A stretch of DNA of 64,000 nucleotides. It comes from Plantago major. Its lineage: Eukaryota; Streptophyta; Magnoliopsida; Lamiales; Plantaginaceae. The position numbers and the translations under genes were made by a program. Under the pieces are notes generated by a model. It was not told where the DNA came from, searched no databases, and saw only the letters and a program-made list of their open reading frames with translations. Where the stretch lies: assembly GCA_026545765.1 (NCBI GenBank), contig CM048844.1, positions 16,066,237-16,130,236 on the forward strand. The letters are read 5' to 3'. Positions 1 to 11,859 of the stretch are shown here, piece after piece. How positions within the stretch are numbered: position 1 is the stretch's first letter; every line of letters starts with the position of its first letter.

Positions 1-51
1 ATGAGCTTTGAAGCAATGTTGGAAGCCCTCATACGTGGTCCAACTGCTTGA
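1..51 (+). CDS. possible C-terminal end of a gene entering from the left
   Basis: The window opens in a reading frame of 16 codons that ends with TGA at 49-51 (last residues EALIRGPTA). It is followed by T-rich sequence that looks like a plant 3' UTR. Only the frame and its stop support this. The segment is too short to show a domain and I do not recognise the protein. It could equally be chance. Confidence 0.2.
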   Translation: MSFEAMLEALIRGPTA

Positions 52-1158
52 TCATTGTCGTTCAATTCTCTTCGTGAAGTTGTTAGTTTTTTTAGCAAGA
101 GTAGGGTTGTTCAAATTTTTTCCATGTTCGTCATTATGTATGTTTCCATGCATTCAAATATGTTAGTGTTATTATGTGACTCATCATACAATAAGAGTAT
201 AGCAAATTACCCGATCCCCACATGAGATGATGGGCGAATCATTCTTTGATAGCCCTTAATTTTCATTGTTACTTGTTTTTTTTTTGCTTGTCGCTTCTTG
301 ATGGTTTGTATTTATAGGTAAGTTATAAAGATGAATGCGGATATGGACATGAAATCAATGGAAGAACTGAATTTGACTCTTGGAATATGTATAATAGACC
401 TTTGACTTTCATACATTGGTAGTTTCTGGTTTGTATTCGTGATATGCATTCAATCAATACAGGGTCCTGGTGCATTTATTTGAAGTCAATAAAGGGACCT
501 AGTACATTCTTCAGCATACTGAGAAACAGTTGAAAAATAGATTAATTGACTGATTACCTAAAATTAACTGAAATTTACCAAAATTGACTAAACAAACAAA
601 ATCTAAGTAAATTACAAATAAGTCCAGTTGGAAATTGATTTAAATCAATTACAAATAAGTCCCTGAATTTGTTATAGCTAATTACTGACACATCCAACAA
701 CCTGTGTCACCAAATAATGGAGGAAAAAAAAGAAAAGGGAAAAGAAAAGAAAATAGGGAAACAAAATTAAAAAAACTCAAAAATCAAAATATTCAATGAC
801 ATTTTCGTTATTATTACCAACTTTTGGTAAACAAAAGCAATTCCAGTCATCATCAACTTTGACTTTTAACTAATTTGTAATATCGAAAATTCTCGATTCA
901 ATTTTGAATAGCTTTATTGTTCGAATAGAAGGGTTGAATTTGTTATTAGACCGAATTTAAGGGGTACCATAAGAAATTTGCCCTAATTGAAAAGTAAAAA
1001 TCCTCCAATTCCTTTCCTTTTAGAATTCTTACCATTTAAAAATAAAACAGTAGAAGGTGACGTGGGCAAAGGCGGACTGGCGGACCATATCAAATGGTGG
1101 GTTTGACTTTTGAGGGTCTATTATTTCCTTATTTCAGCCTAGTTACAGGTAAATACTA
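52..1158. other. AT-rich non-coding stretch
   Basis: No reading frame of note and no recognisable element. If the frame ending at 51 is real, the first few hundred bases would be its 3' UTR. The rest is AT-rich intergenic sequence with poly-A and poly-T runs. Confidence 0.5.
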
Positions 1159-1290
1159 CTCCTTCGTCCCACTTCGCGTTTTGACTTTTTTCAGTTAATA
1201 TTTTTTAACTTTAACTCCGATTTAATCTTAAACTGTAAATGTAAATTGTTCAATTCAATTATATAATGAAACTTTACATCACGGAGGGAG
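1159..1290. mobile_element. Stowaway-like MITE, 132 bp
   Basis: The element begins CTCCTTCGTCCC and ends CGGAGGGAG, which are inverted ends of the Stowaway (Tc1/mariner) type. It is flanked by TA on both sides (1157-1158 and 1291-1292), the expected target duplication. It is non-coding. Its inner part (TTTAATCTTAAACTGTAAAT) recurs near 36010, so the family is present at least twice in the window. Confidence 0.7.
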
Positions 1291-1823
1291 TAGTAATCAT
1301 TTGCAAATTAAATGATTTTGGGCTAATGTTGGCCATATTCCGCTGTTTTACACTAATTTAGCCTTAATTTTGGGTTAAACTAACGAGAGTAAGTATACTG
1401 ATAAACGGTAACTATATAATTTATTTAAACGAATTAATATTATCAATAAAATCATCACATTAGTGTTTTTTAATATTACAATAAGACTTATTTCGTTAAA
1501 AATATAGACGTTTTAATTAATAATATGGATGATTTTATTGATAACATAAACCGTCTCTAGATAAGTTATTTAAAAACCGTCTCTCATAAGAATTTGTGAG
1601 CGAACAATACACCAGATTATTAAAAAGGCTAAGTTTTTTTTTAAGCAACACACAAACTATGTACATTACACTAGGCAATAAGTACAAACACTCATGGCGA
1701 TGCGTGAAGCATTGGACACGAGTCTAATGTGATACATAGATAGATCCAAATAAAGTAAAGGGGCTAACCAAGCCGGGCAACTATCCCAAACAAGTAAAAA
1801 TGGGACTGCCTGGCCGTTACTAT
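1291..1823. other. non-coding spacer, possible LINE 3' tail
   Basis: No gene seen. A run of nine T at about 1634-1642 would be a short poly-A tail if the LINE remnant on the minus strand extends this far. Two copies of the string ACCGTCTCT (near 1550 and 1578) suggest an old small repeat. Confidence 0.4.
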
Positions 1824-2994
1824 TTAGATTATGAACATAAGACCTACTACTGGCATTAGAGCTAGAATATATGCTATAGTCGAACTACCGTGTTTAGCTA
1901 GAGTATCGGCTATGTCATTGGCCTCACGGTAAACAAAAGATATATGGACTTCATGAAACCCGAGCATCTGGTGGCGCAACTCATGGATCATCCATTGGTG
2001 CACTCGCGCTGGGGCATGCATCCTGCATAAACACGCAAACAAATAGTGAGAATCAGTTTGTATGAACAGTTCAGGGATACAGGGTTGCAGTTCTAGTGTC
2101 AATTCTGTCCGAAAAGCCATAATTTCAGACATATTACTGTCTGTCCAACCTATGTAACCATGAACTCGCCTTTTTTGTTCGTGAAAATACAACCTATACC
2201 AACTCGTCCTGGAATACCCAGGGCGGAACCGTAAGTGTTAAGACAGATAAATCATCAGGGGGCGGGGTCCAGGCACACTGAAGCTCAGTTTTAGGGGGAG
2301 GAGGGGAAGCGGCTCTAGCATGTAATTCCCCGTTTAGTTGGAGGCACCGGTGCTGCAAGGAAAAAAAGTTAATATCGTGACCTCGGAATAATTTATAGTT
2401 GCGGGAATTCCGGATAACCCAAGTCAAAATAATAAATCGAAGTTGTTGGGTAGAGTTGAGCGGGAGATTGAATAGTAGGTCGGCGAGAGAACCCTGTGTG
2501 GGGGCCAGTATAGTGAATGGATACGCTCAAAGTGAGAACATATAAAGAAGAGATGGTGTGGAGTTTCATCCTGTTGGTGGCACAGCGAGCACATCGGGTA
2601 AGTTAGAATGGTTTGGCGGTAAAGCACCGAGGATGTGGGCAACCGATCATGTAAAGCCATCCACAAGAAGAGACGGATGTGCGGCAGGGTGCAGATTTTC
2701 CAAATCTTGTGCCATGCCAGGACGACCTTATGGCACAAGGGGAGGCAAGATGGGTATAAGCCGATTTAATAGTGAAACAGCCAGACGAGTCATACGGCCA
2801 AATTAGCTCGTTAGAAGTCGTCCTAGGGGAAGGTAAAGGAATAGCAATAATCTCTCGCACATTGTCCAGGGGTAGAACACGTGCAAGCTTAGCATGGTCC
2901 CAATTTGTCGTTTAAGATGAAACTGGCTAGAGGGGTGCGGGTGGGAACATGGACAACATAATCCGCTAAGCTTGGTTCGGAAGCCACTGGTCAT
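1824..2994 (-). pseudogene. degenerate LINE (non-LTR retrotransposon) ORF2, C-terminal part
   Basis: Read on the minus strand, three pieces in different frames follow the order of a plant L1-type ORF2 C terminus. First comes a linker with the usual IPL...D.LIW...G.F.IKSAY pattern (about 2860-2800). Next is a zf-RVT-like domain with LFLWMALHDRLPT and CSLC...HHLFFIC (2738-2424). Last is an RNase H-like RVT_3 domain with TDSHYLF and REANDIADTLAKHG (2192-1824). At least two frameshifts separate them, and no reverse-transcriptase core is left upstream. It is therefore a 5'-truncated, inactivated copy. An alternative is a host RVT_3 protein, but the zf-RVT/RVT_3 pairing argues for a LINE. Confidence 0.8.
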
Positions 2995-3121
2995 GCCAGA
3001 AGGCTAAGTTAACGAATAAGCCCATTAATTTTCCACCAAACATAAGACCTATTGATTTCTTACTATACAATCTCCCTTAATAAGTTCAAGTAATCCCGGC
3101 CGTTCTTATTAAGCAAAAAAA

Positions 3122-3430
3122 TGTTGGAATTTTAGCTAACCAAGAGTGGTTTGTCTTTAACTTTGTATCTCAACCAAATGGGGGCCCACACGTCGGAAAC
3201 AGAGGTTTCTGGAACGTGCATTGTCTACTATAGTAGTAGAAGACACTTGAACAAATATTACTAAAATTCAATTGTGAAAGAGTAATTAATGCTCAAAGTG
3301 TGTTGGTTGATGTAATAGTTATGGAAAATCAAAGAGTTTGAGTGGAAATAGTTCCACATAGCTAAAATTAAGAAGAAGCAACTAGAATAGGTGAAAAGGT
3401 GAAAAATTGGAGAAAATGGTTCAAAGGGCT
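3122..3430 (+). repeat. 5' part of the left LTR of a Copia-like retroelement, interrupted
   Basis: This stretch starts TGTTGGAATTTTAGCTAACC and runs almost base for base with 26483-26780, the start of another LTR. The match ends about 12 bases before Tat element 1 begins. I read it as the left LTR of an element whose right LTR lies 23 kb away, split by the Tat insertion. The 5 bases before it (AAAAA) and the 5 after the right LTR (AAGAA) differ once, a plausible aged target duplication. Whether the outer element is Copia or Gypsy is not shown, because its pol is missing. Confidence 0.7.
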
Positions 3431-4307
3431 TGTTGTTACGGACATGTGTCCAATCCGTTAAGGGCGCCATAGAGCGTGTCCTAAAGCGCATCACGGCTTA
3501 AATAGCCAATTCAGTACTGGTCCGACCTCACATGGTCCGGCCAAAGTGAATCAACCAGTACGCTGAAGTCACTGTGCCCTCACAGCAAGTCCGAGCTAGC
3601 TGGAGAAGGGACTTCTAAACCTAGCTACGTCAGTACAGAGATGCCAAACGGACCGGACGAGAGAATCTCGGACGCCACCATCACATCAAGACCAAACGTA
3701 TAACAGAACTACTGAGATATTTCCGTGAGACTCTCGGCTCAGACATCCAGAGTTACCCAAGGGCAGATCAACCAAGCAGACAGATCTGTCCGAGGGACTA
3801 ACACGGAGCCAACAGGCGGAACAGTACTCAAGTAGGGAAAAGGTCCAAACTACCCTCCCAGGCCCATTGATTAGTATTGGATCACTGTTCACTAATGGGC
3901 CATGGGCCAAAGGTAGCATTGGTGTCCAATTCTGAAGCGTACACTTGGCATCATCTTGTGAGCCACCTCATAAGCATATGATAACTATAAATATAGCACA
4001 AGGTCCAAGACCTTAAGGTAAGCAATATCAAGGTGGGAATCCCTAAGCCAATTCCTAAGTATTATCGTAATCCCTCATAACTATTACATTGAGAGCTTCC
4101 AACTCTCTCTTGAGTAAAGTCTCTTACCGGATTGACTTAGGCAATCCGGGTAACCCATTCTAACCCCCCCCCCCCCCCCCCACTTAGTCATTTCAGGTAT
4201 GCAAGCTCGGACCGGTACTACGTCGAACTTAAAGTCAGAGGCGGGCCTTAGACTAGGTTGCTTGTAATAGTTTAGTTAGTTAGTGTTCGAGGTTTTACCC
4301 CTCAACA
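3431..4307 (+). repeat. 5' LTR of Tat element 1 (Ty3/Gypsy)
   Basis: It begins TGTTGTTACGG and ends CCCCTCAACA, the same termini as both LTRs of element 2 (38562-39425 and 51851-52711, opposite orientation). A TATA box, TATAAATA, is at 3986-3993 with the expected leader downstream. A run of 18 C is at 4164-4181. The LTR is rich in GTCCGA/TCGGAC words. It is directly followed by a primer-binding site. The matching 3' LTR is missing from this copy. Confidence 0.92.
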
Positions 4308-4310
4308 TTT

Positions 4311-4328
4311 TGGCGCCGTCTGTGGGAA
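4311..4328 (+). promoter_or_regulatory. primer-binding site of Tat element 1
   Basis: TGGCGCCGTCTGTGGGAA lies four bases after the LTR end. Its first nine bases, TGGCGCCGT, match the complement of a plant tRNA-Asp 3' end, the primer used by many Gypsy elements. The later bases match less well, so the exact primer tRNA is uncertain. The same site is seen beside element 2's 5' LTR and, with one change, beside element 3's. Confidence 0.75.
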
Positions 4329-4364
4329 ACTTTACAAGAAGTTTTTGTGTTTTGAATTGAGCTG

Positions 4365-5995
4365 ATGGAAAGGACAAGACGAGCAATTTGGTGGTCTTTG
4401 AGTAGGGCCTCCACCACGCCCACGAGGACGTCCGCCCACGGGGGCCTTGACGCAGAGTTGGAAGGAGATATCCGAGTGAGGGACGCACGGCCAGCCCGTC
4501 CTCGGATGAAGGGGTCGTACGAGCTTCACCGGCAGAAGCTCAAGGCCTTGCAGCAGGCCAACAGTTCACTATGCCCAATGGTCGCACTGTCCGCACTAGT
4601 GATCTCGGACTAAGCGAGACGCAGTTCGATAGGTTGCTTACAATCATTCAAGGCTGCCTGGGGTCCAACAATGCTCCTCCTCAACACGCCACTCCGCCAG
4701 TGGTCACTCCTCCTCGGTGAGCACCATTATCGAGGAACAGGCAACGTCCGATCCAAGAGAGGTTGGGGAACCAGCCACCTCAAGAGGATTTGCGGAACCT
4801 TCTCGACCGACGGGCGTCAGCCTCTCACGCTCAAGGTGAAGGAAGCCCAAACGGAAGGAGAGAGTATCAAGAAGGAGATAATAGGCACCCAGGAGCTCCG
4901 CGACAAGCACCTCCTAGAGACAGAGATCAGGTGGCAGAAACTGTTCCGGCAGTCCAGATAGAAGAACTCCCTGCGGATGTAGCTGTGCATCCGAGGACAG
5001 GAGAGATCATGACTGCCGACGAAATCTATGCTCAACAGAAGGCTTTGGAGGCCCAGATTCTGAATCTCGGACGCATGGTAAAAGACCATGAGCAGATAAC
5101 CACTAGTGCACCAAATCCCTTGTGCGATGAAATCATGAGAGAAAAGGAAAGGAACAGAAACTCGGATCAAGCAATCCCGAGCTTGGAGTACTACTACGGG
5201 GATGCTTGTCCTGTTGGACACCTGACAAGGTACAACAACAAGATGGATTCCAAGGGAATGAGTGACAATACAAAAGCTCTCACGTTCTCATCTACTCTCT
5301 TCGGAACGGCTATGGATTGGTACACTGCTCTACCGAACAAGTCGATAAAGTCATATGCGGACCTTTCTTCAAGGTTCTTGGCGCGATTTGGAAAGGCAAA
5401 GAGGACAAAGTGAACCGTAGAGCACCTGGCAGAAGTTATACAGCGGGAGCAAGAGGATCTTAGGACCTTCTTAGATCGCTTTCATGCGGAGGTTCTTCGA
5501 GTTGAGCCGCACAGTATTAAGGAACGGGTCCGTCACCTGTACGCTAATACTTTCAACTCAGAGCTCCGCAGAAAACTATCTAGTCAGGATGTGAGGAGTG
5601 AGAAGCATTTAGATGACATATGTGAAGAAGTGATGTACGGAGAGGAGTATCGGAGGAATGTTCCAGTAAGAGCTGGTTCCAAGAAAGGAAAGGATCCGGT
5701 GAAGCAAGAGCAACGCCCGGGGACGTTTGACTCGAAGAAGGATCACAGGGATAGAGGCTTCCACATGGAGAGAAGTCCGCTGAGGAGATATGCGGATTAT
5801 ACCCGTCTCAACAGACCAAGATCCGACATCTTGGCGACTATCATCGAGAAAAAGCTGGACGTTCAATGGCCCAAACCCTCTCACAACAACCGGAAGAATA
5901 GGGATGCAAAGGGGTATTGCAAGTTCCACAAGTGCCGTGGTCACGAGACTGGTGACTGCATCCAACTAAAAATAGAGGTGGAACACTTGGTATGA
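4365..5995 (+). pseudogene. gag: gag of Tat element 1, frameshifted
   Basis: The start ATG at 4365 aligns with the gag start of element 2. The frame is soon lost and resumes at 4763-5413, which holds the retrotransposon gag domain (SSTLFGTAMDWYTALP, then SYADLSSRFLARFGK). A TGA at 5411 interrupts it. The next piece, 5591-5995, ends in a zinc knuckle-like CKFHKCRGHETGDC, the modified type usual in Tat elements. Gag would form the cytoplasmic virus-like particle. Lesions against element 2 include an early frameshift, the TGA at 5411 and a TGA at about 5993. This copy cannot make a full Gag. Confidence 0.88.
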
Positions 5996-8900
5996 GAAGG
6001 CAAGCTCAAGGAGTACATCTACACGGATGAACCCTCTAGGCACAATAGAGCGGAGCGAAGAAGGGAGGATAATGCTACAGAACCACCTCCCCGTCCGCTA
6101 TCTTTGCCACCTCCACCGGCTCACTGTCCGCATCGCACGGATGGACATCCATATAGACACTGCGATGGCATGGATATGGAGAACCCTCCCTACAACGGAG
6201 TAATCAACACCATTGCGGGCGGTCCATCCGGAGGTGACAGTAGGAACGCAAGAGAGCGGACATCACAAAATCTTCGGAACAACGATAGAGCGTACGCTGC
6301 TCCAGCGATTTGGGGTACAAACGCTATATCTTTCGATGATAGTGAGATTCCTCCTCCTACGGCAGGAGGAGAGGACATCGATGATCCAGATGTTCCGCTA
6401 GTGGTTTCCTTGATATCGAGTGAACAAGATTTTGGTAGACACCGGGAGTTCGTCGAGAACACTAGACCAGATGGCCCTGGGGAGAATCTAATATGAGAGG
6501 GTCCACACCTCTATACTGGGATTTGGAGGGGGAACAGTTCGACCCCTGGGAAGTGTTATGTTGCACGTTTCGCTTGGTACTTTCCCGGAAAGAGTTACTC
6601 AGTTGGTCTGATTTGTAGTGGTGGACCGTCCTTTCGACTACAATGCCGTCTTTGGGCGTCCGGGGCTTAATCAATTCCGAGCTATCCCCTCCACTCTCCA
6701 TAACAGAATGAAATTTCCAACTCCCTTTGGAGTCGGAGAAGAGGTGGGAAATGTCCGCGAAGCCTGGGAATGTTACATAATGTCCACAAGAAGAGCGTCC
6801 GCCCCCGTGCTGGCGACCACCCTGACCTCTGGTCCGTCAGCTGTTCTTCCAGCTAAAAAGGAGAACCCGCAGATCGGAGTGGGGAGCCAAAAGGAGAAGT
6901 TTCCTAGAACATTGCGAATCGAGCCTCACGGGACTCTCAAGGAAATTGAGATTGTTGCTGGAAACCCGGATAAGAAAATAAGAATTGGGACCGAGATGAC
7001 CGCAGAGGTAGAAATGAAGCTCATCGCTTGTCTCCGTGAAAACAGCGATGTGTTTGCCTGGAGTACCGATGACTTGAAGAAGATTGACCCGAGGATCACT
7101 GTTCACCGTCTGAACATGGATCCCTCGATCAAGTACATCCGACAGAAAAGGAAAGATTTCAGTCCGGTCAAGGATGCCATCATATCCGCTGAAGTGGAGC
7201 GACTCCTGAAAGCAGGGCACATTGAAGAAGTCCGTTATTCTGACTGGGTGTGCAACGTAGTCCTGGTAGAGAAGTCACCTGGCAAATGGCGGATGTGCAA
7301 CGACTTCACTAGGTTGAACAAGTTCTGCCCAAAGGATCTGTACCCTTTGCCGCGGATAGATCAGTTGGTTGACTCCACGTTCGGATGTGCATTGTTGAGT
7401 TTCATGGACGCATACCAAGGTTTTTACCAAATCCGGATGGCCAAAGAAGACATCAAAAAAACAGCTTTCTTCGCTTATGGAGGTGTATACTGCTTCAAGG
7501 TAATGCCCTTCGGATTGAAAAATGCGGGAGCCACTTACCAACGTCTTGTGAATCAGGTGTTCAAGGAAGAGATTGGGAAAACCATGGAAGTGTATGTGGA
7601 CGACATGCCCGTCAAGAGCAAAACTGAAGAGCAACATGTGCACCATTTGAACAAGTGCTTCGCTATCCTTAGGAAGTACGGAATGAAATTGAATCCCGAG
7701 AAATGCACGTTCGGAGTAAAAGGAGGGAAGTTCCTCGGGTACATGGTTACCGAGAGAGGGATAAGCGAACCGGAAAAGATCAAGGCAATCCTAGATGCCG
7801 CCGCAACCAAAACCCTTAATGAGGTACAACAAATCATAGGACGTCGATGTCCTTAAGTCGTTTCATTTCACGATCGTGAGAAAAATCTCCCGTTCTTCAA
7901 AATCCTCCGGAAAGGAGAGGGCTTTGAGTGGACTGCGGAATGTTCTGAGGCTTTCGAGAAATTGAAAAAGTACCTCCATTCCCCTCCACTGCTCTCCAAA
8001 CCCGTCGAGGGAGAACCACTCTACCTCTACCTAGCTATCACGGAAGAGGCAATGAGTTCAGTGTTAATGCAATTCAGTTAACGATCACCTCCCAATCTAC
8101 TATCTTAGCAAAGCCCTTGCTGGCGGACAAGATACGTGAAGATTGAGAAACTTGCATATGCTTTGGTTTACACATAAGTGATTTGAGACCATACTTCAAG
8201 TCTCATAAAGTTGTGGTCTTGATGCGGAACCTTTGAAGCAGTCTGGGAAGCCGTCGGTCTGAACGACTCTCTAAGTGGGCGATCGAGCTGAGTGAATATG
8301 ACATTTGCTATCAGGCTCCGTCAGCCAAGAAAGCTCAAGTCCTCGCCGATTTCTTAGCGGAATATCCTGAGGCGGATTCAGAGAAGGGCCCTGACACACA
8401 GGCATTCGAATGTTTACTCACCAAGCAGGTTGTCCGGAATCCAGTTCCGCCGCAGTTCAACCCAGCAAACCTCGAAGATGCCCAGTTTATCAATCAGTCT
8501 CTATCTGCATCTTATGAGGAAACTCGAGTCAACCAGATGTTCCTTCCTGACGGTATGGCAAGCAAGTCCGGAACTAACAACTCCGGACCAGAAAGCAAGG
8601 AAACAGAAGAACAAAGGTGGGAACCTCGGGAGCCTGCAGGAGATCTCCAAGCCGAAAAACATCCTTCTGATACCTGGATATTGGAAGTGGATGGTTCCTC
8701 CACTGGAAGAGTCAGAGGGATTGGAATCTTCTTTAAGAGCCCCGATGGCGCGGAACTTGACTACACGATATCCCTGGAGTTCAAAGTTACAAACAATGAG
8801 GCTGAGTATGAAGCATTGATAGTCGGACTGCGACTGGCAAAATCCCTGCAAGTTCGGAAGCTCAAAGCTTTCACGGATTCACAGCTCGTGGAAGCTCAAT

Positions 8901-10325
8901 TTTCAGGAACTTTTGCCACGAAAGGTCCTTCAATGATCAAGTATCTCGAGCTACTCAAGCAGGAAGCCGATCACTTTGAGGAATTCACCCTAGAAAAGTT
9001 TGTGATGCAGGAACGAAAGAGCGGATGCCTGGAAAATCTGGCGTCCATGGCGACTTTGGACACAAGGAGAGTAATTTTGCTCGTTGTTACTGACTCATCT
9101 GTCATGAGTCTCAATTCCGCCGTCATGGTAACTGACACGGGCGGAAATTGGATGACTGACATCTGGAACTATCTCAAGGACGGATCTCTTCCAGTTGATC
9201 CGAAGAAATCAAGGAGCGTGCAATGTAGAGCAAACATGTACTTTATACTGGGGGAAGATTTGTACAAGAGATCATTTGCAGGGACCCATTTGCGGTGCTT
9301 GAGCCCGCAAGAATCAAAGACAAGGCTATTACTGGCCTAGTATTAATAAGGATTCCGCTGACTACGCTCGGAAGTGCCCTGATTGCCAATACTATGCGAA
9401 CATTCCACATCGTCCGACGCATCCTATGATTCCGTTAATCATAGCGTGTCCATTCGACCAATGGGGCATTGACATAGTCGGACCGTTCCCGAGAGGCACC
9501 CAGCAGCGGAAGTTCCTGATTGTGGCTGTTGAATATTTTACCAAATGGGTAGAAAGGTATGTCGCAACCATTCTGAGAGAGTTGAGTCACGGACCTTTAT
9601 ACGGAAGAATATCATCGCCGCTTTGGCACAGATTCTCGTCTCGGACAATGGTGACCAGTTCTCAGGACATAGGCTCAGGGAATGGCTGGCGTCCTTCAAA
9701 ATCGAGCAACGTTTTACATCTGTTGGATACCCGCAAGCCAATGGACAAGCTGAGTCCACGAACAAAACAATAGTCAAGATTGCCGTTGAGACTATGAGGA
9801 TTGCCGTCAAGAGTCCACGAGAAGCGGTTAAGAACTTCACAAGAAAGTTGGGCGGACGACTTGGAAGGCATGCTATGGGCTCATCGCACCACTGCACGGA
9901 CCGCGACCAACGAAACTCCATTCGCCTTGGTATTTGGCTCGGAGGCAGTCATACCGTCCGAGATTGCCGTTGAGACTATGAGGATCCAAGAGTTCGAAGG
10001 CATTGCCAATCGCGAAGCTCGAATATTCGACATGTACATGCTCGAACAGAAAAGGTCTGAGGCACTGGCGAATATCCATAGGTATCAGGCAACTGCTGCC
10101 CGAACCTACAACAGGAACGTTCGAGTGACTAACTTGCAAATCGGAGACCTAGTGCTTCGCCGAGCCGACATTTTGAACAATATTTGAAAACTCAAGCCCA
10201 ACTGGGAAGGATCCTACAAGATTGTCGGAGCAAGAGTGAATGGGAGTTATGAATTAGAAGATGAGAACGGACATCCCCTCAAGCGTCCGTGGAATGCTAG
10301 AAACCTTCAGAAATTCTACGCATAA
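5996..10325 (+). pseudogene. pol: pol of Tat element 1 (PR-RT-RH-aRH-IN), broken
   Basis: The domain order is that of the Tat lineage. The protease region is degraded (6104-6700). Reverse transcriptase is at about 6990-7850, with RYSDWVCNVVLVEKSPGKWR, FMDAYQGFYQI, MPFGLKNAGATYQ and the YVDDM active site. A decayed RNase H follows at 7860-8400, then a second, archaeal-type RNase H (WILEVDGSS, TNNEAEYEAL, FTDSQLVEA; 8670-9050), then integrase (WGIDIVGPF near 9460, VSDNG near 9640, NGQAES near 9740). The stop TAA is at 10323-10325. Frames change repeatedly. About 80 bp covering the integrase His-His finger is deleted near 9318, and a 37-base patch sits at 9781-9817. It is non-functional. Confidence 0.9.
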
Positions 10326-11577
10326 AGATGGCTATGCGAACACCCGTCAGATCGTTTGGTCATCTTAGATTCTAACTATCTATTACACGAAACTCCGCCA
10401 ATTCTGTTTTTTGATGATCCTTTCATCATTGGCCATAGAGCCCGCACGTTGTAATTGAATTTCCGGCAAATCAATACAACCTCTATCTTTCGATTTGTGA
10501 TTTTTCGATTTATGCATCTGAGATTTAACGTTCATTTAACGACGAGAAGGAAAGAAAGGGATTTTATTCATACAAAGACGAATTATACATAATCCTGTCT
10601 ATGCAACTTACAATCTCGGATCGTTATCCGGACTTACGGACGCAATACGAAAAATGCAGAAAACGTCTCCGGGGATACGTCATCTCCCAGCAAAAATCGT
10701 TCCCCCGTCGGGAAAAGCTTCTTCCATATCAAGCGGCAAGTCTGGTTTCCGCGGAGGCAAGGAACTCGATCTACCTACATACAGGAAAATGGTTAAACGT
10801 GATGGAATCCCTCATGATACCACCAAAACTTGGCAATGCAAATTCCGTGTCCGGGGAGAACAAAGTGCAGACAGAAAGAGATTTCCGCCTAACCGGCTTT
10901 AGAGACTCAAACTCTCTTGAAATTAGGAAACCATTTCCAATTCAAGAGAGATTTGAAGCACTAAAGTAGGTTGGAAGAAAGCAGAGGAGACGGACAGATA
11001 TACATTCAAACCAAAATAACTGAGATCTCTGCCCAACCGTCTTTAATGTCTCTCTTGAAACTAGGAATCCTTTGCCAATTCAAGAGAGATTAGAGCCATT
11101 AAAGTAGGATGGGATGAAAATAGAAGAGATCCGGCTTCGATGATTTACAAGCCATGATCCCAAAGACAAGAAGAGAAGAGTTTGGGATCAGTTCACATGG
11201 TTTTGGCACTGGGGTCGTGCCTTTTTATAGAACACTCCAACCAATCAACGTCCGCCACGCAAACAGGTTGATGTCAGCAAGGGGCTTGAACCACCCGTTC
11301 GAGTTGAACAGTGTTGGGTCAGTTGAGTTATCTGACCAAACCCAAACAAGCCCATTAATAACGTCCGAAATTTGAATTTGTTAACCGCCTCACGACAATA
11401 AGTGCATCAACATAATCCGACGAAGCACGAATGAGAAAAAGGTGGCGATCTCATCCGATGAAAAGTAGTTCGAATTTTATAGACAAAATTATCCGAACAT
11501 TTACATACGAGAGGTACAATCTGAAAAGGTCCAAGGATAAGTACATACTTCTACGGGGCATACCCCGCCTTGTTCCC
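10326..11577. other. pol-to-antisense-gene spacer of Tat element 1
   Basis: No conserved reading frame. It contains two similar hairpins, at 10912-10951 and 11047-11089, each pairing CTCTCTTGAA with TTCAAGAGAG across a short loop and each followed by TTTGAAGCA or TTAGAGCCA. A minus-strand TATA-like TATAAAAAG lies at about 11221-11230. The first 220 bases align with the same place in element 2. The rest differs. Confidence 0.6.
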
Positions 11578-11859
11578 TCACCAGTTTCTGGAAGTCGAGC
11601 CTTGGGATTCCGAGCCACAACCTCGATCCTGACGAGCTTGCTGCTGCATTCGGATCCTCCTACGGATCAACTTCAGCGTCCGCTCCCTCTCTTCCTCGGC
11701 TAACCTCCTAGCTATTCCCAGACATCGAGGGGGATCGCCTTCAAAATCAAGAATGATCGGGTCATCCGCAGTCCCTCGGCCTGGGTAAATTGGCGGATGC
11801 ATATTCCCGCAAGCACAATTTACCCAATGTTGATATTCGTCCTCATCGGATTCAGACAT
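11578..11859 (-). CDS. small antisense protein of Tat element 1 (93 aa)
   Basis: It starts at ATG 11859 (MSESDEDEYQHW) and ends at 11578. The same protein is found in element 2 at 44108-44323, near-identical until a premature stop there. It is acidic at the N terminus, has WVNCACGNMHPPIYPG in the middle (two Cys and one His), then DDPIILDFEGDPPRC, and a basic helical C terminus (EEERERTLKLIRRRIRM). TATAAATA lies at 11958-11965, about 100 bp upstream on this strand. A GCAG-G acceptor-like site abuts the ATG, so the start could be reached by splicing. The hairpin CGGGGCATACCCCG follows at 11554-11567. I know no family for it. Conservation between two copies suggests a real product of the element. 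Confidence 0.55.
   Translation of the reverse strand: MSESDEDEYQHWVNCACGNMHPPIYPGRGTADDPIILDFEGDPPRCLGIARRLAEEERERTLKLIRRRIRMQQQARQDRGCGSESQGSTSRNW

Noticed and set aside
2558..2806. Plus-strand open frame over the LINE remnant
   Set aside because: Shadow of the zf-RVT coding strand.
7275..7646. Open frames opposite pol on the minus strand (and similar ones opposite pol of element 2)
   Set aside because: Mirror frames of a conserved coding region; no motif on that strand.
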